64,000 bases of DNA, from contig NZ_JABTTS010000008.1 in the NCBI RefSeq assembly GCF_018638295.1, positions 1 to 64,000 of the forward strand, in the 5' to 3' direction. This document shows positions 1 to 8,891 of the stretch, in pieces (the first letter of the stretch is position 1; each line of letters opens with the position of its first letter). Source of the DNA: Streptomyces sp. CHD11. GTDB taxonomy: Bacteria > Actinomycetota > Actinomycetes > Streptomycetales > Streptomycetaceae. The notes beneath the pieces are model-generated. The model ran no database searches and was not told the DNA's origin. It saw only the letters and a program-made list of their open reading frames with translations. The translations under genes and the position numbers were made by a program.

Positions 1-51
1 CCCCCCCCCGCCGCCCTTCCCCTCCCCCCCCCGGGGGCCCCCCCCCGCACC

Positions 52-107
52 CCGCTCCTCGAACGCCGGAGGGGCTGAGATCAGCCCCTCCGGCGTTCGA
101 GGAGCGG
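52..107. repeat. 27-bp-stem palindrome (extragenic repeat or terminator)
   Basis: Positions 52-78 and 81-107 are perfect reverse complements with only two bases (79-80) between them. The right arm is followed by a G/C run. This layout resembles the palindromic extragenic elements common between Streptomyces genes, which may act as transcription terminators. Any gene it terminates lies to the left, outside the window. No coding sequence was recognised in 1-197. Confidence 0.75.
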
Positions 108-197
108 TCCGGGGGCAGCGCCCCGGGGGGGGCGAAAGCAAACAAGTGGCCATATGCGCCCTACCGCGCCGCCCCCGGCGGTGGCAGTCTGCCGCCC

Positions 198-737
198 ATG
201 AGCGCGACGAAATGGTTCCCGCGCACGGCGCGCAGCCGCCGCCGGCGAGCACTGGCCGTCACCTTCGCCGTGACCGCCATCGCAGGAGTCACAGCATGCG
301 AGGGCGGCGGAATCGGCTCCGCGGCCGTCGCCTTCACGACCGACGAGGCCGTGACCGACGAGCTCAACCGCCGGAAGGCCGACGTCCGGTGGCTCAGCTG
401 CAACGCGTCGTTCGGCGACAAGGGCGGAGCCACGCCGGCCCAGGACACCGTCGCCGCCGTCGACTGCCAGGGCGAGACCCAGGACGGCAAGGAGATCACC
501 GTCACCGGACGGATCACCCACGCCGTCAACGGCGCCTGCGTACGCGGCAACATCACCGCGAAGGTGGACGGGAAGCAGGTGTTCCGCGTCGACGGGCTCG
601 GTGACTGCGACGACAAGAGCCCGCCCCGCGTCGGCGAGCCCACACAGCGCGGCCCGGACCCCACCGTCACCGTGACCGTCACGACGACCGTGTGGTGCGA
701 GGAGTACCCGTCGTGTCGCCCCGTCGAGGGCAAGTGA
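198..737 (+). CDS. putative small lipoprotein, unknown function
   Basis: A 179-residue protein with an arginine-rich n-region, a hydrophobic stretch and a VTAC lipobox near residue 34, so it is probably a membrane-anchored lipoprotein. The mature part is hydrophilic, with a Cys at 'LSCNASFG' and another at 'VDCQGE', and resembles small DUF4333-type actinobacterial secreted proteins only loosely. The tail is rich in Thr and Val and ends with two more Cys. It lies 47 bp upstream of the tricorn-type protease gene on the same strand, but no functional link can be shown. The start was chosen because the signal peptide begins immediately after it. Function is unknown. Confidence 0.6.
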   Translation: MSATKWFPRTARSRRRRALAVTFAVTAIAGVTACEGGGIGSAAVAFTTDEAVTDELNRRKADVRWLSCNASFGDKGGATPAQDTVAAVDCQGETQDGKEITVTGRITHAVNGACVRGNITAKVDGKQVFRVDGLGDCDDKSPPRVGEPTQRGPDPTVTVTVTTTVWCEEYPSCRPVEGK

Positions 738-784
738 TTCGGAACCCCTGTCCAGGAACGCCCGCGCCTGCATAGGGTGATCGG

Positions 785-3700
785 GTGACACAGCCCGCAT
801 CGGTCGCATCCGCCGCTTATCTCCGGTTCCCGCATCTGCACGGTGAGTTGGTCGCCTTCACCGCCGAGGACGACGTGTGGCTCGCCCCGCTCGACGGCGG
901 CCGCGCCTGGCGGGTCAGTGCCGACAACGTGCCGGTGAACCATCCCCGCATCTCGCCCGACGGCACCACCGTCGCCTGGACCTCCAGCCGCGACGGCGCC
1001 CCCGAGGCGCACATCGCGCCGGTGGACGGCGGGCCCACCCGCCGGCTCACCCACTGGGGCAGCCTCAGGACGCAGGTGCGCGGCTGGACCGCCGACGGCC
1101 GGGTCCTCGCCATCAGCACCCACGGCCAGGCCAGCCTGCGCCGCACCTGGGCCCGTGCCGTCCCCCTCGACGGCGGCCCCGCCGACACCCTGCCGTACGG
1201 GCCCGTCGGCGACGTCGCCCGGGGCCCGCACACCGTGCTGCTGTCCGCGCCGATGGGCCGTGAGGCCGCATGGTGGAAGCGCTACCGGGGCGGTACCGCG
1301 GGCAAGCTGTGGATCGACCGCGAGGGCGACGGCGAGTTCGTACGGCTGCACCAGGACCTCGACGGGAACATCGAGTACCCGCTGTGGGCGGGGGACCGTA
1401 TCGCGTTCCTCTCCGACCACGAGGGCACCGGAGCGCTGTACTCCTCCCTCGCCGACGGCTCCGACCTGCGCCGGCACACGCCGCTCGAGGGCTTCTACGC
1501 CCGGCACGCCGCCACCGACGGCACCCGGGTCGTCTACTCCAGCGCCGGTGAGCTGTGGATCCTGGACGACCTCGACGGGGCCGAGCCGCGCCGGCTCGAC
1601 ATCCGGCTCGGCGGGCAGCGCGTGGACCTCCAGCCGTTCCCGGTGAACGCGGCCCGCTGGTTCGGCACCGCCTCGCCCGACCACACCGCGCGCGGCAGTG
1701 CCGTCTGCGTCCGCGGCACCGTCCACTGGGTCACCCACCGCTCCGGCCCCGCCCGTGCCCTCGCCGCGACGCCGGGCGTACGGGCGCGGCGCCCGCGCAC
1801 GTTCCGCGCCGACGGCGAGGAGTGGGTGGTGTGGGTGACCGACGCCGAGGGGGACGACGCCCTGGAGTTCGCCCCCGCCACCGGTCTCGCTCCCGGCGCG
1901 ACCCCGCGCCGGATCGCCGCCGGCCGGCTCGGCCGGGTCGTGGACCTGGCCATGGCGCCGGACGGCAGCCGCGCCGCGATCGCCTCGCACGACGGACGTC
2001 TCCTCCTCGTCGAGCGGGAGACCGGCGAGGTCCGTGAGGTCGACCGCAGCGAGGACGGTGACGTCTCCGGGCTGGCGTTCTCACCCGACTCGACCTGGCT
2101 CGCCTGGTCCCACCCCGGCCCGCGCCCGCTCAGCCAGCTCCGCCTCGCCCACACCACCGACCTGTCGGTCACCGAGGCGACCCCGCTGCGCTTCCAGGAC
2201 TACGCGCCCGCCTTCACCCTCGACGGCAGGCATCTCGCGTTCCTGTCGACCCGTTCCTTCGACCCGGTCTACGACGAGCACGTGTTCGACCTGGCCTTCG
2301 TGGAGGGCGTACGCCCGTATCTGATCACCCTCGCGGCGACGACCCCGTCGCCGTTCGGACCGCAGCGGCACGGCCGCCCCTTCGAGACACCGGACCGGGA
2401 GGAGACGCCCGACAGCGAGGGCACGCCCACCACCCGGATCGACCTCGACGGCCTGGCCGACCGCATCGTGCCGTTCCCGGTCGAGGCCGCCCGCTACACC
2501 AACCTGCGCGCGGCCAAGGACGGGGTGCTCTGGCTGCGGCACCCGGTGCGGGGCGTGCTCGGCTCGTCCCGGGCCACTCCGGACGACCCCGATCCCAAGA
2601 CCGACCTGGAGCGCTACGACCTCGCCCAGCAGCGTCTGGAGCATCTGGCCGTGGACGCCGACCACTTCGAGGTCAGCGGTGACGGCAAGCGGGTGCTGCT
2701 GTGGACCGACGGGCGGCTGAAGGTCGTACCCAGCGACCGGCGCGCCTCGAGTGACGACGACAGCGACACCAACGTCACCGTCGACCTCGGACGGGTCCGC
2801 CAGTTCGTCGACCCGGCCGCCGAGTGGCGGCAGATGTTCGACGAGAACGGCCGCATCATGCGGGACAACTTCTGGCGTCCCGACATGAGCGGGGTGGACT
2901 GGGACGGCGTCCTGGACCGGTACCGGCCCGTGCTCGACCGGCTGGCCACGCACGACGATCTGGTGGACCTGCTGTGGGAGGTCCAGGGAGAGCTCGGCAC
3001 CTCGCACGCGTATGTCACCCCGCGCGGCGGGTACGGCGGCGGGGGTGCGCGGCAGGGGCTGCTGGGGGCGGACATCTCCCGTCACGAGGACGGCAGTTGG
3101 CGGGTCGACCGGATCCTGCCCGCGGAGACCTCCGATCCGGACGCCCGCTCGCCGCTCGCCGCCCCCGGGGTCGCCGTGCGGGCCGGGGACGCGATCGTCG
3201 CCGTCGCCGGGCAGCCGGTCGACACGGTGACCGGGCCCGCGCCGTTGCTGGTGGGGACGGCGGGGAAGCCGGTCGAACTGACGGTCTCGCCCGCGGGCGG
3301 CGGCGAGCTGCGGCACGCGGTCGTCGTGCCGCTCGCCGACGAGGAGCCGCTGCGGTACCACGCGTGGGTCGCCGACCGCCGTGCCTATGTGCTCGAGAAG
3401 TCCGGGGGACGGCTGGGGTACATCCATGTGCCGGACATGCAGGCGCCCGGGTGGGCGCAGATCCACCGCGATCTGCGGGTGGAGGTGCTGCGCGAGGGCC
3501 TGATCGTGGATGTGCGGGAGAACCGGGGCGGGCACACCTCGCAACTGGTGGTGGAGAAGCTGGCGCGGCGGATCGTGGGGTGGGACCTGCCGCGCGGGAT
3601 GCGGGCGGAGAGCTACCCGCGGGACGCGCCCCGGGGGCCCGTGGTCGCCGTGGCCAACGAGTTCTCCGGGTCGGACGGCGACATCGTGAACGCGGCGATC

Positions 3701-3994
3701 CGGGCGCTGGGGATCGGGCCCGTGGTCGGCACGCGGACGTGGGGTGGCGTGATCGGGATCGACAGCCGGTACCGGCTCGTCGACGGCACCCTGGTCACCC
3801 AGCCCAAGTACGCCTTCTGGCTGGAGGGTTACGGGTGGGGGGTGGAGAACCACGGCGTCGATCCGGACGTCGAGGTGGTGCAGCGGCCGCAGGACCACGC
3901 GGCGGGGCGGGACGTGCAGGTGGACGAGGCGGTACGGCTGGCGCTGGCCGCGCTGGAGGACGCGCCGGCGAAGGTGCCGCCGGGACTGTCGTGA
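785..3994 (+). CDS. tricorn-type S41 serine protease
   Basis: A 1069-residue protein with the full tricorn architecture: WD-like beta-propeller repeats through roughly residues 1-650, a helical linker, a PDZ domain near 760-850 and a C-terminal S41 catalytic domain. The catalytic residues are recognisable: His741 in GTSHAY, the nucleophile Ser963 followed by Asp964 in FSGSDGD, and Glu1021 in VENHGV. These spacings match the archaeal tricorn core (S965, D966, E1023). Tricorn proteases cut peptides released by other proteases such as the proteasome into short oligopeptides in the cytoplasm, and no signal peptide is seen here. The start is GTG. Length is typical for Streptomyces homologues. Identification is firm; the physiological substrate is not known. 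Confidence 0.95.
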   Translation: MTQPASVASAAYLRFPHLHGELVAFTAEDDVWLAPLDGGRAWRVSADNVPVNHPRISPDGTTVAWTSSRDGAPEAHIAPVDGGPTRRLTHWGSLRTQVRGWTADGRVLAISTHGQASLRRTWARAVPLDGGPADTLPYGPVGDVARGPHTVLLSAPMGREAAWWKRYRGGTAGKLWIDREGDGEFVRLHQDLDGNIEYPLWAGDRIAFLSDHEGTGALYSSLADGSDLRRHTPLEGFYARHAATDGTRVVYSSAGELWILDDLDGAEPRRLDIRLGGQRVDLQPFPVNAARWFGTASPDHTARGSAVCVRGTVHWVTHRSGPARALAATPGVRARRPRTFRADGEEWVVWVTDAEGDDALEFAPATGLAPGATPRRIAAGRLGRVVDLAMAPDGSRAAIASHDGRLLLVERETGEVREVDRSEDGDVSGLAFSPDSTWLAWSHPGPRPLSQLRLAHTTDLSVTEATPLRFQDYAPAFTLDGRHLAFLSTRSFDPVYDEHVFDLAFVEGVRPYLITLAATTPSPFGPQRHGRPFETPDREETPDSEGTPTTRIDLDGLADRIVPFPVEAARYTNLRAAKDGVLWLRHPVRGVLGSSRATPDDPDPKTDLERYDLAQQRLEHLAVDADHFEVSGDGKRVLLWTDGRLKVVPSDRRASSDDDSDTNVTVDLGRVRQFVDPAAEWRQMFDENGRIMRDNFWRPDMSGVDWDGVLDRYRPVLDRLATHDDLVDLLWEVQGELGTSHAYVTPRGGYGGGGARQGLLGADISRHEDGSWRVDRILPAETSDPDARSPLAAPGVAVRAGDAIVAVAGQPVDTVTGPAPLLVGTAGKPVELTVSPAGGGELRHAVVVPLADEEPLRYHAWVADRRAYVLEKSGGRLGYIHVPDMQAPGWAQIHRDLRVEVLREGLIVDVRENRGGHTSQLVVEKLARRIVGWDLPRGMRAESYPRDAPRGPVVAVANEFSGSDGDIVNAAIRALGIGPVVGTRTWGGVIGIDSRYRLVDGTLVTQPKYAFWLEGYGWGVENHGVDPDVEVVQRPQDHAAGRDVQVDEAVRLALAALEDAPAKVPPGLS

Positions 3995-4144
3995 GCCGGG
4001 GCCCCCGCAGCCCGCGAAACCCCCGCCGCCCCGGGGGGTGTCTCCCGGGCCTTCGCGGTACCGAGGGGGAGGCAGGGAGTGCCCGTGGTGGCCGGAGCGT
4101 GGATACCATGCCTGTGTCGGTGATCGCCGGGTGGAGGAGTGCAC

Positions 4145-4498
4145 ATGGCTGGTGAGCCTCAGGACGACTGTCTGTTCTGCAAGATCGTCGAAGGGAGCAT
4201 TCCGGCGACGATCGTGCGGGAGACGGAGACGACCGTCGCGTTCCGTGACATCAACCCCCAGGCGCCCACCCATGTCCTGGTGATCCCCAAGGCACACCAC
4301 CAGGACGCAGCAGCCCTCGCCGCCGAGGCGCCCGAGGTCGCCGCCGACGTGCTGCGCGAGACGCAGGCCGTCGCGGACGACGAGAAACTGGAGAGCTACC
4401 GCACCGTCTTCAACACCGGCAGCGGCGCCGGTCAGACCGTCTGGCACGCGCACGCCCACGTCCTGGGCGGCCGCGGCCTCGAATGGCCCCCCGGATAG
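4145..4498 (+). CDS. HIT family nucleotide hydrolase (HINT-like)
   Basis: A 117-residue histidine-triad protein. It has the N-terminal LFCKIVEG segment and the C-terminal HAHAHVLGG triad, which binds the alpha-phosphate of nucleoside phosphoramidates in HINT enzymes. CxxC-type metal ligands are incomplete: one Cys pair is visible in DDCLFC. ATG 4145 is preferred over GTG 4139 because GGAGG at 4133-4137 sits seven bases before it and only one base before the GTG. RNase Z starts seven bases after the stop, so the two genes are probably cotranscribed. The natural substrate is unknown. Confidence 0.92.
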   Translation: MAGEPQDDCLFCKIVEGSIPATIVRETETTVAFRDINPQAPTHVLVIPKAHHQDAAALAAEAPEVAADVLRETQAVADDEKLESYRTVFNTGSGAGQTVWHAHAHVLGGRGLEWPPG

Positions 4499-4505
4499 AT
4501 CAGCC

Positions 4506-5411
4506 GTGTCCGTACGAGAACTGGTGGTGCTCGGCACCGCCAGCCAGGTCCCCACCCGGCACCGCAACCACAACGGTTACCTGCTGCGCTGGGACGGCGA
4601 GGGCATCCTGTTCGACCCCGGCGAGGGCACCCAGCGCCAGATGCTGCGCGCCGGGGTCGCCGCCCACGACCTGAACCGGATCTGCGTCACCCACTTCCAC
4701 GGCGACCACTCCCTCGGCCTCGCCGGGGTGATCCAGCGCGTCAACCTCGACCAGGTGCCGCACGAGATCACCGCCCACTACCCGCGCTCCGGCCGGCGCT
4801 TCTTCGAGCGCCTGCGGTACGCGACCGCCTACCGCGAGACCGTCACCCTCACCGAGGCCCCGGTCGACACGGACGGCGTGCTCGCCCGCACCCCCGGCTA
4901 CACGCTGGAGGCGCGGAAACTGTCCCATCCCGTCGAGGCGTACGGCTACCGGCTGGTCGAGCCCGACGGCCGGCGCATGCTGCCCGAGCGGCTCGCCGCC
5001 CACGGCATCGAAGGGCCGGACATCGGCCGCATCCAGCGCGAGGGCACGCTGGGCGGGGTGTCGCTGGCGGAGGTCAGCGAGGTGCGGCGCGGACAGCGGT
5101 TCGCGTTCGTCATGGACACCCGGCTCTGCGACGGGGTGTACGCGCTCGCCGACGGCTGCGACCTGCTGGTCATCGAGTCGACCTTCCTCGACGAGGACGA
5201 GGACCTCGCCGCCGAGGTCGGCCATCTGACGGCCGGTCAGGCCGCGCGGGTGGCGCGGGAGGCGGGCGTACGGCATCTCGTCCTCACCCACTTCAGCCAG
5301 CGCTACTCCGACCCGGAGGAGTTCGCCCGGCAGGCGCGGGCGGCCGGGTACGAGGGCGAGCTGACCGTGGCGCGCGATCTGCAGCGGGTGGGGCTCCCGA
5401 AGCGCCGGTGA
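4506..5411 (+). CDS. rnz: ribonuclease Z
   Basis: A 301-residue metallo-beta-lactamase-fold endoribonuclease that removes 3' trailers from tRNA precursors. The zinc motif HFHGDH appears at about residues 63-68, downstream ligands are in the [10 protein letters not shown] region, at FVMDT and at LTHFSQRY. The length fits the short RNase Z (ElaC) form. The start is GTG, directly after the HIT gene, which suggests a two-gene operon. The downstream MFS gene is convergent. No unusual features were seen. Confidence 0.93.
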   Translation: MSVRELVVLGTASQVPTRHRNHNGYLLRWDGEGILFDPGEGTQRQMLRAGVAAHDLNRICVTHFHGDHSLGLAGVIQRVNLDQVPHEITAHYPRSGRRFFERLRYATAYRETVTLTEAPVDTDGVLARTPGYTLEARKLSHPVEAYGYRLVEPDGRRMLPERLAAHGIEGPDIGRIQREGTLGGVSLAEVSEVRRGQRFAFVMDTRLCDGVYALADGCDLLVIESTFLDEDEDLAAEVGHLTAGQAARVAREAGVRHLVLTHFSQRYSDPEEFARQARAAGYEGELTVARDLQRVGLPKRR

Positions 5412-5502
5412 GACGGTCCGTGTGCTCCCCCGCGGCTGCGGGCAGTGCGGGGGACTTTCACCGTCTCTGCGGCACGACTGCCCGCGGTGTGCGGGGGCCG
5501 CT

Positions 5503-6840
5503 TCAGGCGGAGCCCGGTGCTCGGGTCGCCGCTGCTGTGTCGTAGGTGTGCCGGGCCGGGGCGGGGGTGCCGTCCAGGAGGATCTCGACCACCGCCTGCT
5601 GCGGGGCGCCGACCTCGGGCACGGCACCCGTCGGCGTCACCGTGGACGCCGCGACCAGTGCCTCCGCCGGATGGCCCCCGCGGCGGCGCACCGCGCCCGG
5701 CAGCAGGGGACGTCCGCCGGTGTGCAGGGCGACCGCCGTCATCGGCACCGCGACCAGCAGCAGCCCGGCGCCGAGCACCGCGCCCATCACCGGGAACCCG
5801 GCCTGCGCGGACAGCGCGCTGCCGGTCAACGGCCCCGCCGCCGTACCGAGCGCGGAGGCCGAGCCGACCAGTGCGGCCCACCGCCCCCGGGGGTCCAGCG
5901 AGGCGGCCAGTCCGATCAGGTACGAGAGCACCACCGGGTAGATCGTGTTCCAGGCGATCTCGCCCGCGGCGAAGCTGCTCAGCTCCGTGGCCGAGGCGCT
6001 GAGCGCGATGCAGCCGGCGATGACGACCGTGCCGCCGCCGATGGGCAGTGCGCGTCCCAGCCGTGGGCCCAGCGCGCCCGCGCCGAGGATGCCCAGCAGC
6101 CCGGCGCCCAGCGCCACCGCGAAGACGACGCCCACGGTCGGCTCGGACAGGTGCGCCTGACTCACCCCGATGCGTCCGCTGACACCCCACAGGGCGTTCT
6201 GCGCCAGCGACCACAGCAGCATGGCGCCGGCCAGGACGAGTCCCGAACGCCGGTAGGGCAGGCGGCCGGTGAGGGCCGGATCCGGCACGGCGGGTCCGGG
6301 GCCCCGGGTGCCGGCGGGCAGCCGGGAGGTCAGCGGCCACACGGCCAGCGCGGTGAGGGCGATGGCGGCGAGGGTGAGCCCGTGCCCCGGGAGGTGCGGC
6401 ACCGTGAGGTACACCACGCCCGCGAGCGCGGAGACGCTGAGCAGTCCGAGGGTGGAGGCCCGGTGCGGGTCCTGTTCGGCGGCGATCCGCGTCGCGGCGA
6501 CGGTCGTGGCCGTACCGGAGCCGAAGCCGCCGATCACCGCACCGGCGACGACGGCGGGCAGGGCGCTGGTCAGGGCGGCCCCGCCGTAGCCGATGACGGC
6601 CAGGGCGAGTCCCAGCCGGGCCAGGGTCCGTGCTCCGGTCCGTTCCACCCGGGAGGCCAGCAGGAAACCGGCGGCGGCGGAGCTCAGCAGCAGCGCGCTG
6701 CCGATGGCTCCGGCCTGGGTGGGGGAGAGGCCGAGCCCGCGTTCCAGGCGGCCGACGGTGGTCGGCAGCAGGTAGGGGGCGAGGTACCCGGCCGTGAAAA
6801 GGGCGACGAGGGGCCAGGGAGTGGTGCGAGGGGCGAACAC
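5503..6840 (-). CDS. MFS transporter
   Basis: About 445 residues with roughly 12 hydrophobic segments and short basic loops such as LLASRVERTGAR after helix 2, the usual major facilitator layout. The N-terminal pattern, starting in WPLVALFTAGYLAPYLLPTT, resembles CynX/NimT-like or YbfB-like MFS proteins, but the substrate cannot be inferred. The reading frame is open back to 6939. GTG 6840 was chosen because the upstream residues are not membrane-like, and there is no clear ribosome binding site for either choice. The C-terminal about 70 residues are a hydrophilic tail. A Crp-like palindrome lies about 140 bp upstream. Confidence 0.8.
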   Translation of the reverse strand: MFAPRTTPWPLVALFTAGYLAPYLLPTTVGRLERGLGLSPTQAGAIGSALLLSSAAAGFLLASRVERTGARTLARLGLALAVIGYGGAALTSALPAVVAGAVIGGFGSGTATTVAATRIAAEQDPHRASTLGLLSVSALAGVVYLTVPHLPGHGLTLAAIALTALAVWPLTSRLPAGTRGPGPAVPDPALTGRLPYRRSGLVLAGAMLLWSLAQNALWGVSGRIGVSQAHLSEPTVGVVFAVALGAGLLGILGAGALGPRLGRALPIGGGTVVIAGCIALSASATELSSFAAGEIAWNTIYPVVLSYLIGLAASLDPRGRWAALVGSASALGTAAGPLTGSALSAQAGFPVMGAVLGAGLLLVAVPMTAVALHTGGRPLLPGAVRRRGGHPAEALVAASTVTPTGAVPEVGAPQQAVVEILLDGTPAPARHTYDTAAATRAPGSA

Positions 6841-6979
6841 GGGCGTTCCCGGGGCATGCGAAGGGGAGGGTGCGAAACGCAAGGAAAAGCAAGGGAAAGG
6901 GGGAGCGGCGACCGTCGACCGACAGGAACGCGCGGGCAATTTGTATCAAGCCGGAGGACGGCAACGGGAGGGCGCCAGA

Positions 6980-6995
6980 TGTGATCTATGTCACT
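6980..6995. promoter_or_regulatory. Crp-like palindrome upstream of the MFS gene
   Basis: TGTGATCTATGTCACT matches the TGTGA-N6-TCACA Crp/FNR pattern except at the last base. It sits between the stop of the iclR-type gene (7036) and the start of the MFS gene (6840), both on the minus strand. A Crp-family protein could act on the MFS gene from here. The call rests only on similarity to the consensus. Confidence 0.35.
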
Positions 6996-7035
6996 CGTGC
7001 GTTTGATTCCCCCGGAGTCTGGGCAGCAGCATCCG

Positions 7036-7818
7036 CTACCGCCAGTGAACAGCCCCGCCACCTGCGGGAACAGCGGCTTCCACCTTCATCCGGATCTCCC
7101 GCATCACGGCGACGATCCGCTCCTCCCGCTCCGGCGTCAGCCGGGCCACCGGCACCGAGCAGCTGATGGCGTCCTGCGCGGGGGAGTCGTACCGCAGCGC
7201 GAAGCCGAAGCCGGCGATCCCGGGCACCCCCTCCTCGCGGTCGACCGAGTGGCCGCGCCCGCGCACCCCGGCCAGATCGGCCGCCAGCGACTCCCGGGAC
7301 GTGTGGGTGCGGGGGGTCGCCGCCTCGTACGGCCCCTCGGTCAGTTCCGCGTCCGGCCGTTCGGCCAGCAGCGCCTTGCCGAGCGCGCCCATGTGCGCCG
7401 GGAGCCGCCGCCCCACCCGGCTGATGGTCCGCAGGTACTCGTGCGACTCGCGCGTCGCGAGGTACACCACGTCGCGCCCGTCCAGCCGGCCCAGGTGGAC
7501 CGTCTCGCCCAGAGTCGTGGACGCCTCGTCGAGATACGGGCGCACGGCCCGCACCCGCGGGTCCGAGTCGAGGTAACTCGTGCCGGTGAGCAGGGCGTGG
7601 ATGCCGATGCCGTACAGCGAGCCGGTGACGTCGGTGCGGACCCAGCCGCGGGCGACCAGGGTCTGCAGCAGCGCGTACATCGAACTGCGCGGCACCTCCA
7701 GCGCGTCCGCGAGTTCCTGGAGGCGGGCCGGCCGGTCACCGCGCGCGGCCAGCACTTCCAGCAGCTCCACCGTGCGCGCGGCGGACTTCACCTGGCGTAC
7801 GCCCCCTGTCTCCGGCAT
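7036..7818 (-). CDS. IclR family transcriptional regulator
   Basis: A 260-residue regulator with an N-terminal winged helix-turn-helix (residues about 10-70, containing LQELADALEVPRSSMYALLQ) and a C-terminal IclR effector domain that includes the typical LGKALLA and FALRYDSPAQDAISCSVPV segments. It is divergent from kdgD-gudD, so it probably controls D-glucarate catabolism, with a sugar acid as the likely effector. ATG 7818 fits the usual family start just before the HTH. The frame stays open to 7893, but those residues would overlap the promoter region. The palindrome TGTATACA at 7895-7902 is a plausible operator. Confidence 0.9.
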   Translation of the reverse strand: MPETGGVRQVKSAARTVELLEVLAARGDRPARLQELADALEVPRSSMYALLQTLVARGWVRTDVTGSLYGIGIHALLTGTSYLDSDPRVRAVRPYLDEASTTLGETVHLGRLDGRDVVYLATRESHEYLRTISRVGRRLPAHMGALGKALLAERPDAELTEGPYEAATPRTHTSRESLAADLAGVRGRGHSVDREEGVPGIAGFGFALRYDSPAQDAISCSVPVARLTPEREERIVAVMREIRMKVEAAVPAGGGAVHWR

Positions 7819-7860
7819 GCGGCCGATCGTAGTCCGGGGCACGGTGCGGGTGCCTCGCCA

Positions 7861-7902
7861 TTGACGGACCCTGTTCGCGTATCTAACCTGCATCTGTATA
7901 CA
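7861..7902 (+). promoter_or_regulatory. predicted kdgD-gudD promoter with operator palindrome
   Basis: TTGACG at 7861-7866 and TAACCT at 7884-7889, separated by 17 bp, resemble a vegetative (HrdB-type) promoter facing kdgD. The 8-bp palindrome TGTATACA (7895-7902) falls at the expected transcription start and is flanked by CATC and GATG. A repressor bound there, most simply the divergent IclR protein, would block transcription. This is inferred from position and symmetry only. Confidence 0.5.
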
Positions 7903-7934
7903 TGGATGTCATCTACATAGGGAGATGAGCGAGG

Positions 7935-8891
7935 GTGGACCTCGATACGGACACGCGTAACACGGCCGCCGTGGCGAGACGCCTCGAGGACGGGATGGCG
8001 AACGGGGTGCTGTCCTTCCCGCTCACCGCCTTCCACGCCGACGGGTCCCTCGACCCGGACGGATTCCGCGCCTACGTCGCGGACCGGATCGCCACCGCCC
8101 CCGGAGCCGTCTTCCCCGCCTGCGGCACCGGCGAGTTCTTCTCCCTGGACGAGGACGAGTACCGCCGGGTCGTCACCGTCACCGTCGAGGAGAGCGCCGG
8201 CCGGATCCCCGTCGTCGCCGGCATCGGCTACGGCTGGGCCCAGGCCACCCGGTTCGCGCGCATCGCCGAGGACGCCGGGGCCGACGCCCTCCTCGTCCTG
8301 CCGCACTACCTCGTCACCGCCCCGCAGGACGGACTCGTCGCCCAGCTGGAAGCCATCGCCGCCCGCACCCGGCTGCCCCTCGTCACCTACCAGCGCGGCC
8401 AGGTCACCTACACCGCCGACTCGCTCAGGCGGATCGCCGCCCTGCCCGGCGTCATCGGCCTCAAGGACGGCCACAGCGACCTCGACCGGCTGCAGCGACT
8501 GACCCTCGCCGCCCCCGGGGACTTCCTCTTCTTCAACGGCGCCGCCACCGCCGAGATCCAGGCCCGCGCCTACGCCACCGTCGGCGTCCCCGCCTACTCC
8601 TCCGCCGTCCACGCCTTCGCCCCCGAGATCGCGAACGCGTTCTTCACCGCCCTGCGCGCCGGCGACGAAGGCACGCTCGACACGCTGCTGCGCGGCTTCT
8701 ACGTCCCCTTCGTCGAACTGCGCGACCGGGCGCCCGGATACGCGGTGTCGCTGGTCAAGGCCGCGGCCCGGCTGCGCGGACACTCCGTGGGCCCCGTACG
8801 CGCCCCGCTCACCGACCCCGCCGACCGCGACCTCGCCGACCTCAGGACCCTGCTCACCACCGGACTCGACCTCGTAGGAGCCGCCCTGTGA
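7935..8891 (+). CDS. kdgD: 5-dehydro-4-deoxyglucarate dehydratase
   Basis: A 318-residue DapA-superfamily TIM barrel. It converts 5-keto-4-deoxy-D-glucarate to 2,5-dioxopentanoate with loss of water and CO2. Tyr152 (LVTYQRG) and the Schiff-base Lys177 (GLKDGHSDL) occupy the conserved class I aldolase positions. The assignment to KDG dehydratase rather than dihydrodipicolinate synthase rests on the next gene, glucarate dehydratase, to which it is coupled by a GTGA overlap. The start is GTG 7935, behind a purine-rich leader. The gene for the semialdehyde dehydrogenase that would complete the pathway is not in the window. Confidence 0.9.
   Translation: MDLDTDTRNTAAVARRLEDGMANGVLSFPLTAFHADGSLDPDGFRAYVADRIATAPGAVFPACGTGEFFSLDEDEYRRVVTVTVEESAGRIPVVAGIGYGWAQATRFARIAEDAGADALLVLPHYLVTAPQDGLVAQLEAIAARTRLPLVTYQRGQVTYTADSLRRIAALPGVIGLKDGHSDLDRLQRLTLAAPGDFLFFNGAATAEIQARAYATVGVPAYSSAVHAFAPEIANAFFTALRAGDEGTLDTLLRGFYVPFVELRDRAPGYAVSLVKAAARLRGHSVGPVRAPLTDPADRDLADLRTLLTTGLDLVGAAL

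Noticed and set aside
2081..4573. Long open frame of 830 codons on the minus strand opposite the tricorn gene
   Set aside because: It is antisense to a clear protease gene, is Gly/Val/Arg-rich with no domain, and is expected from third-position GC bias.
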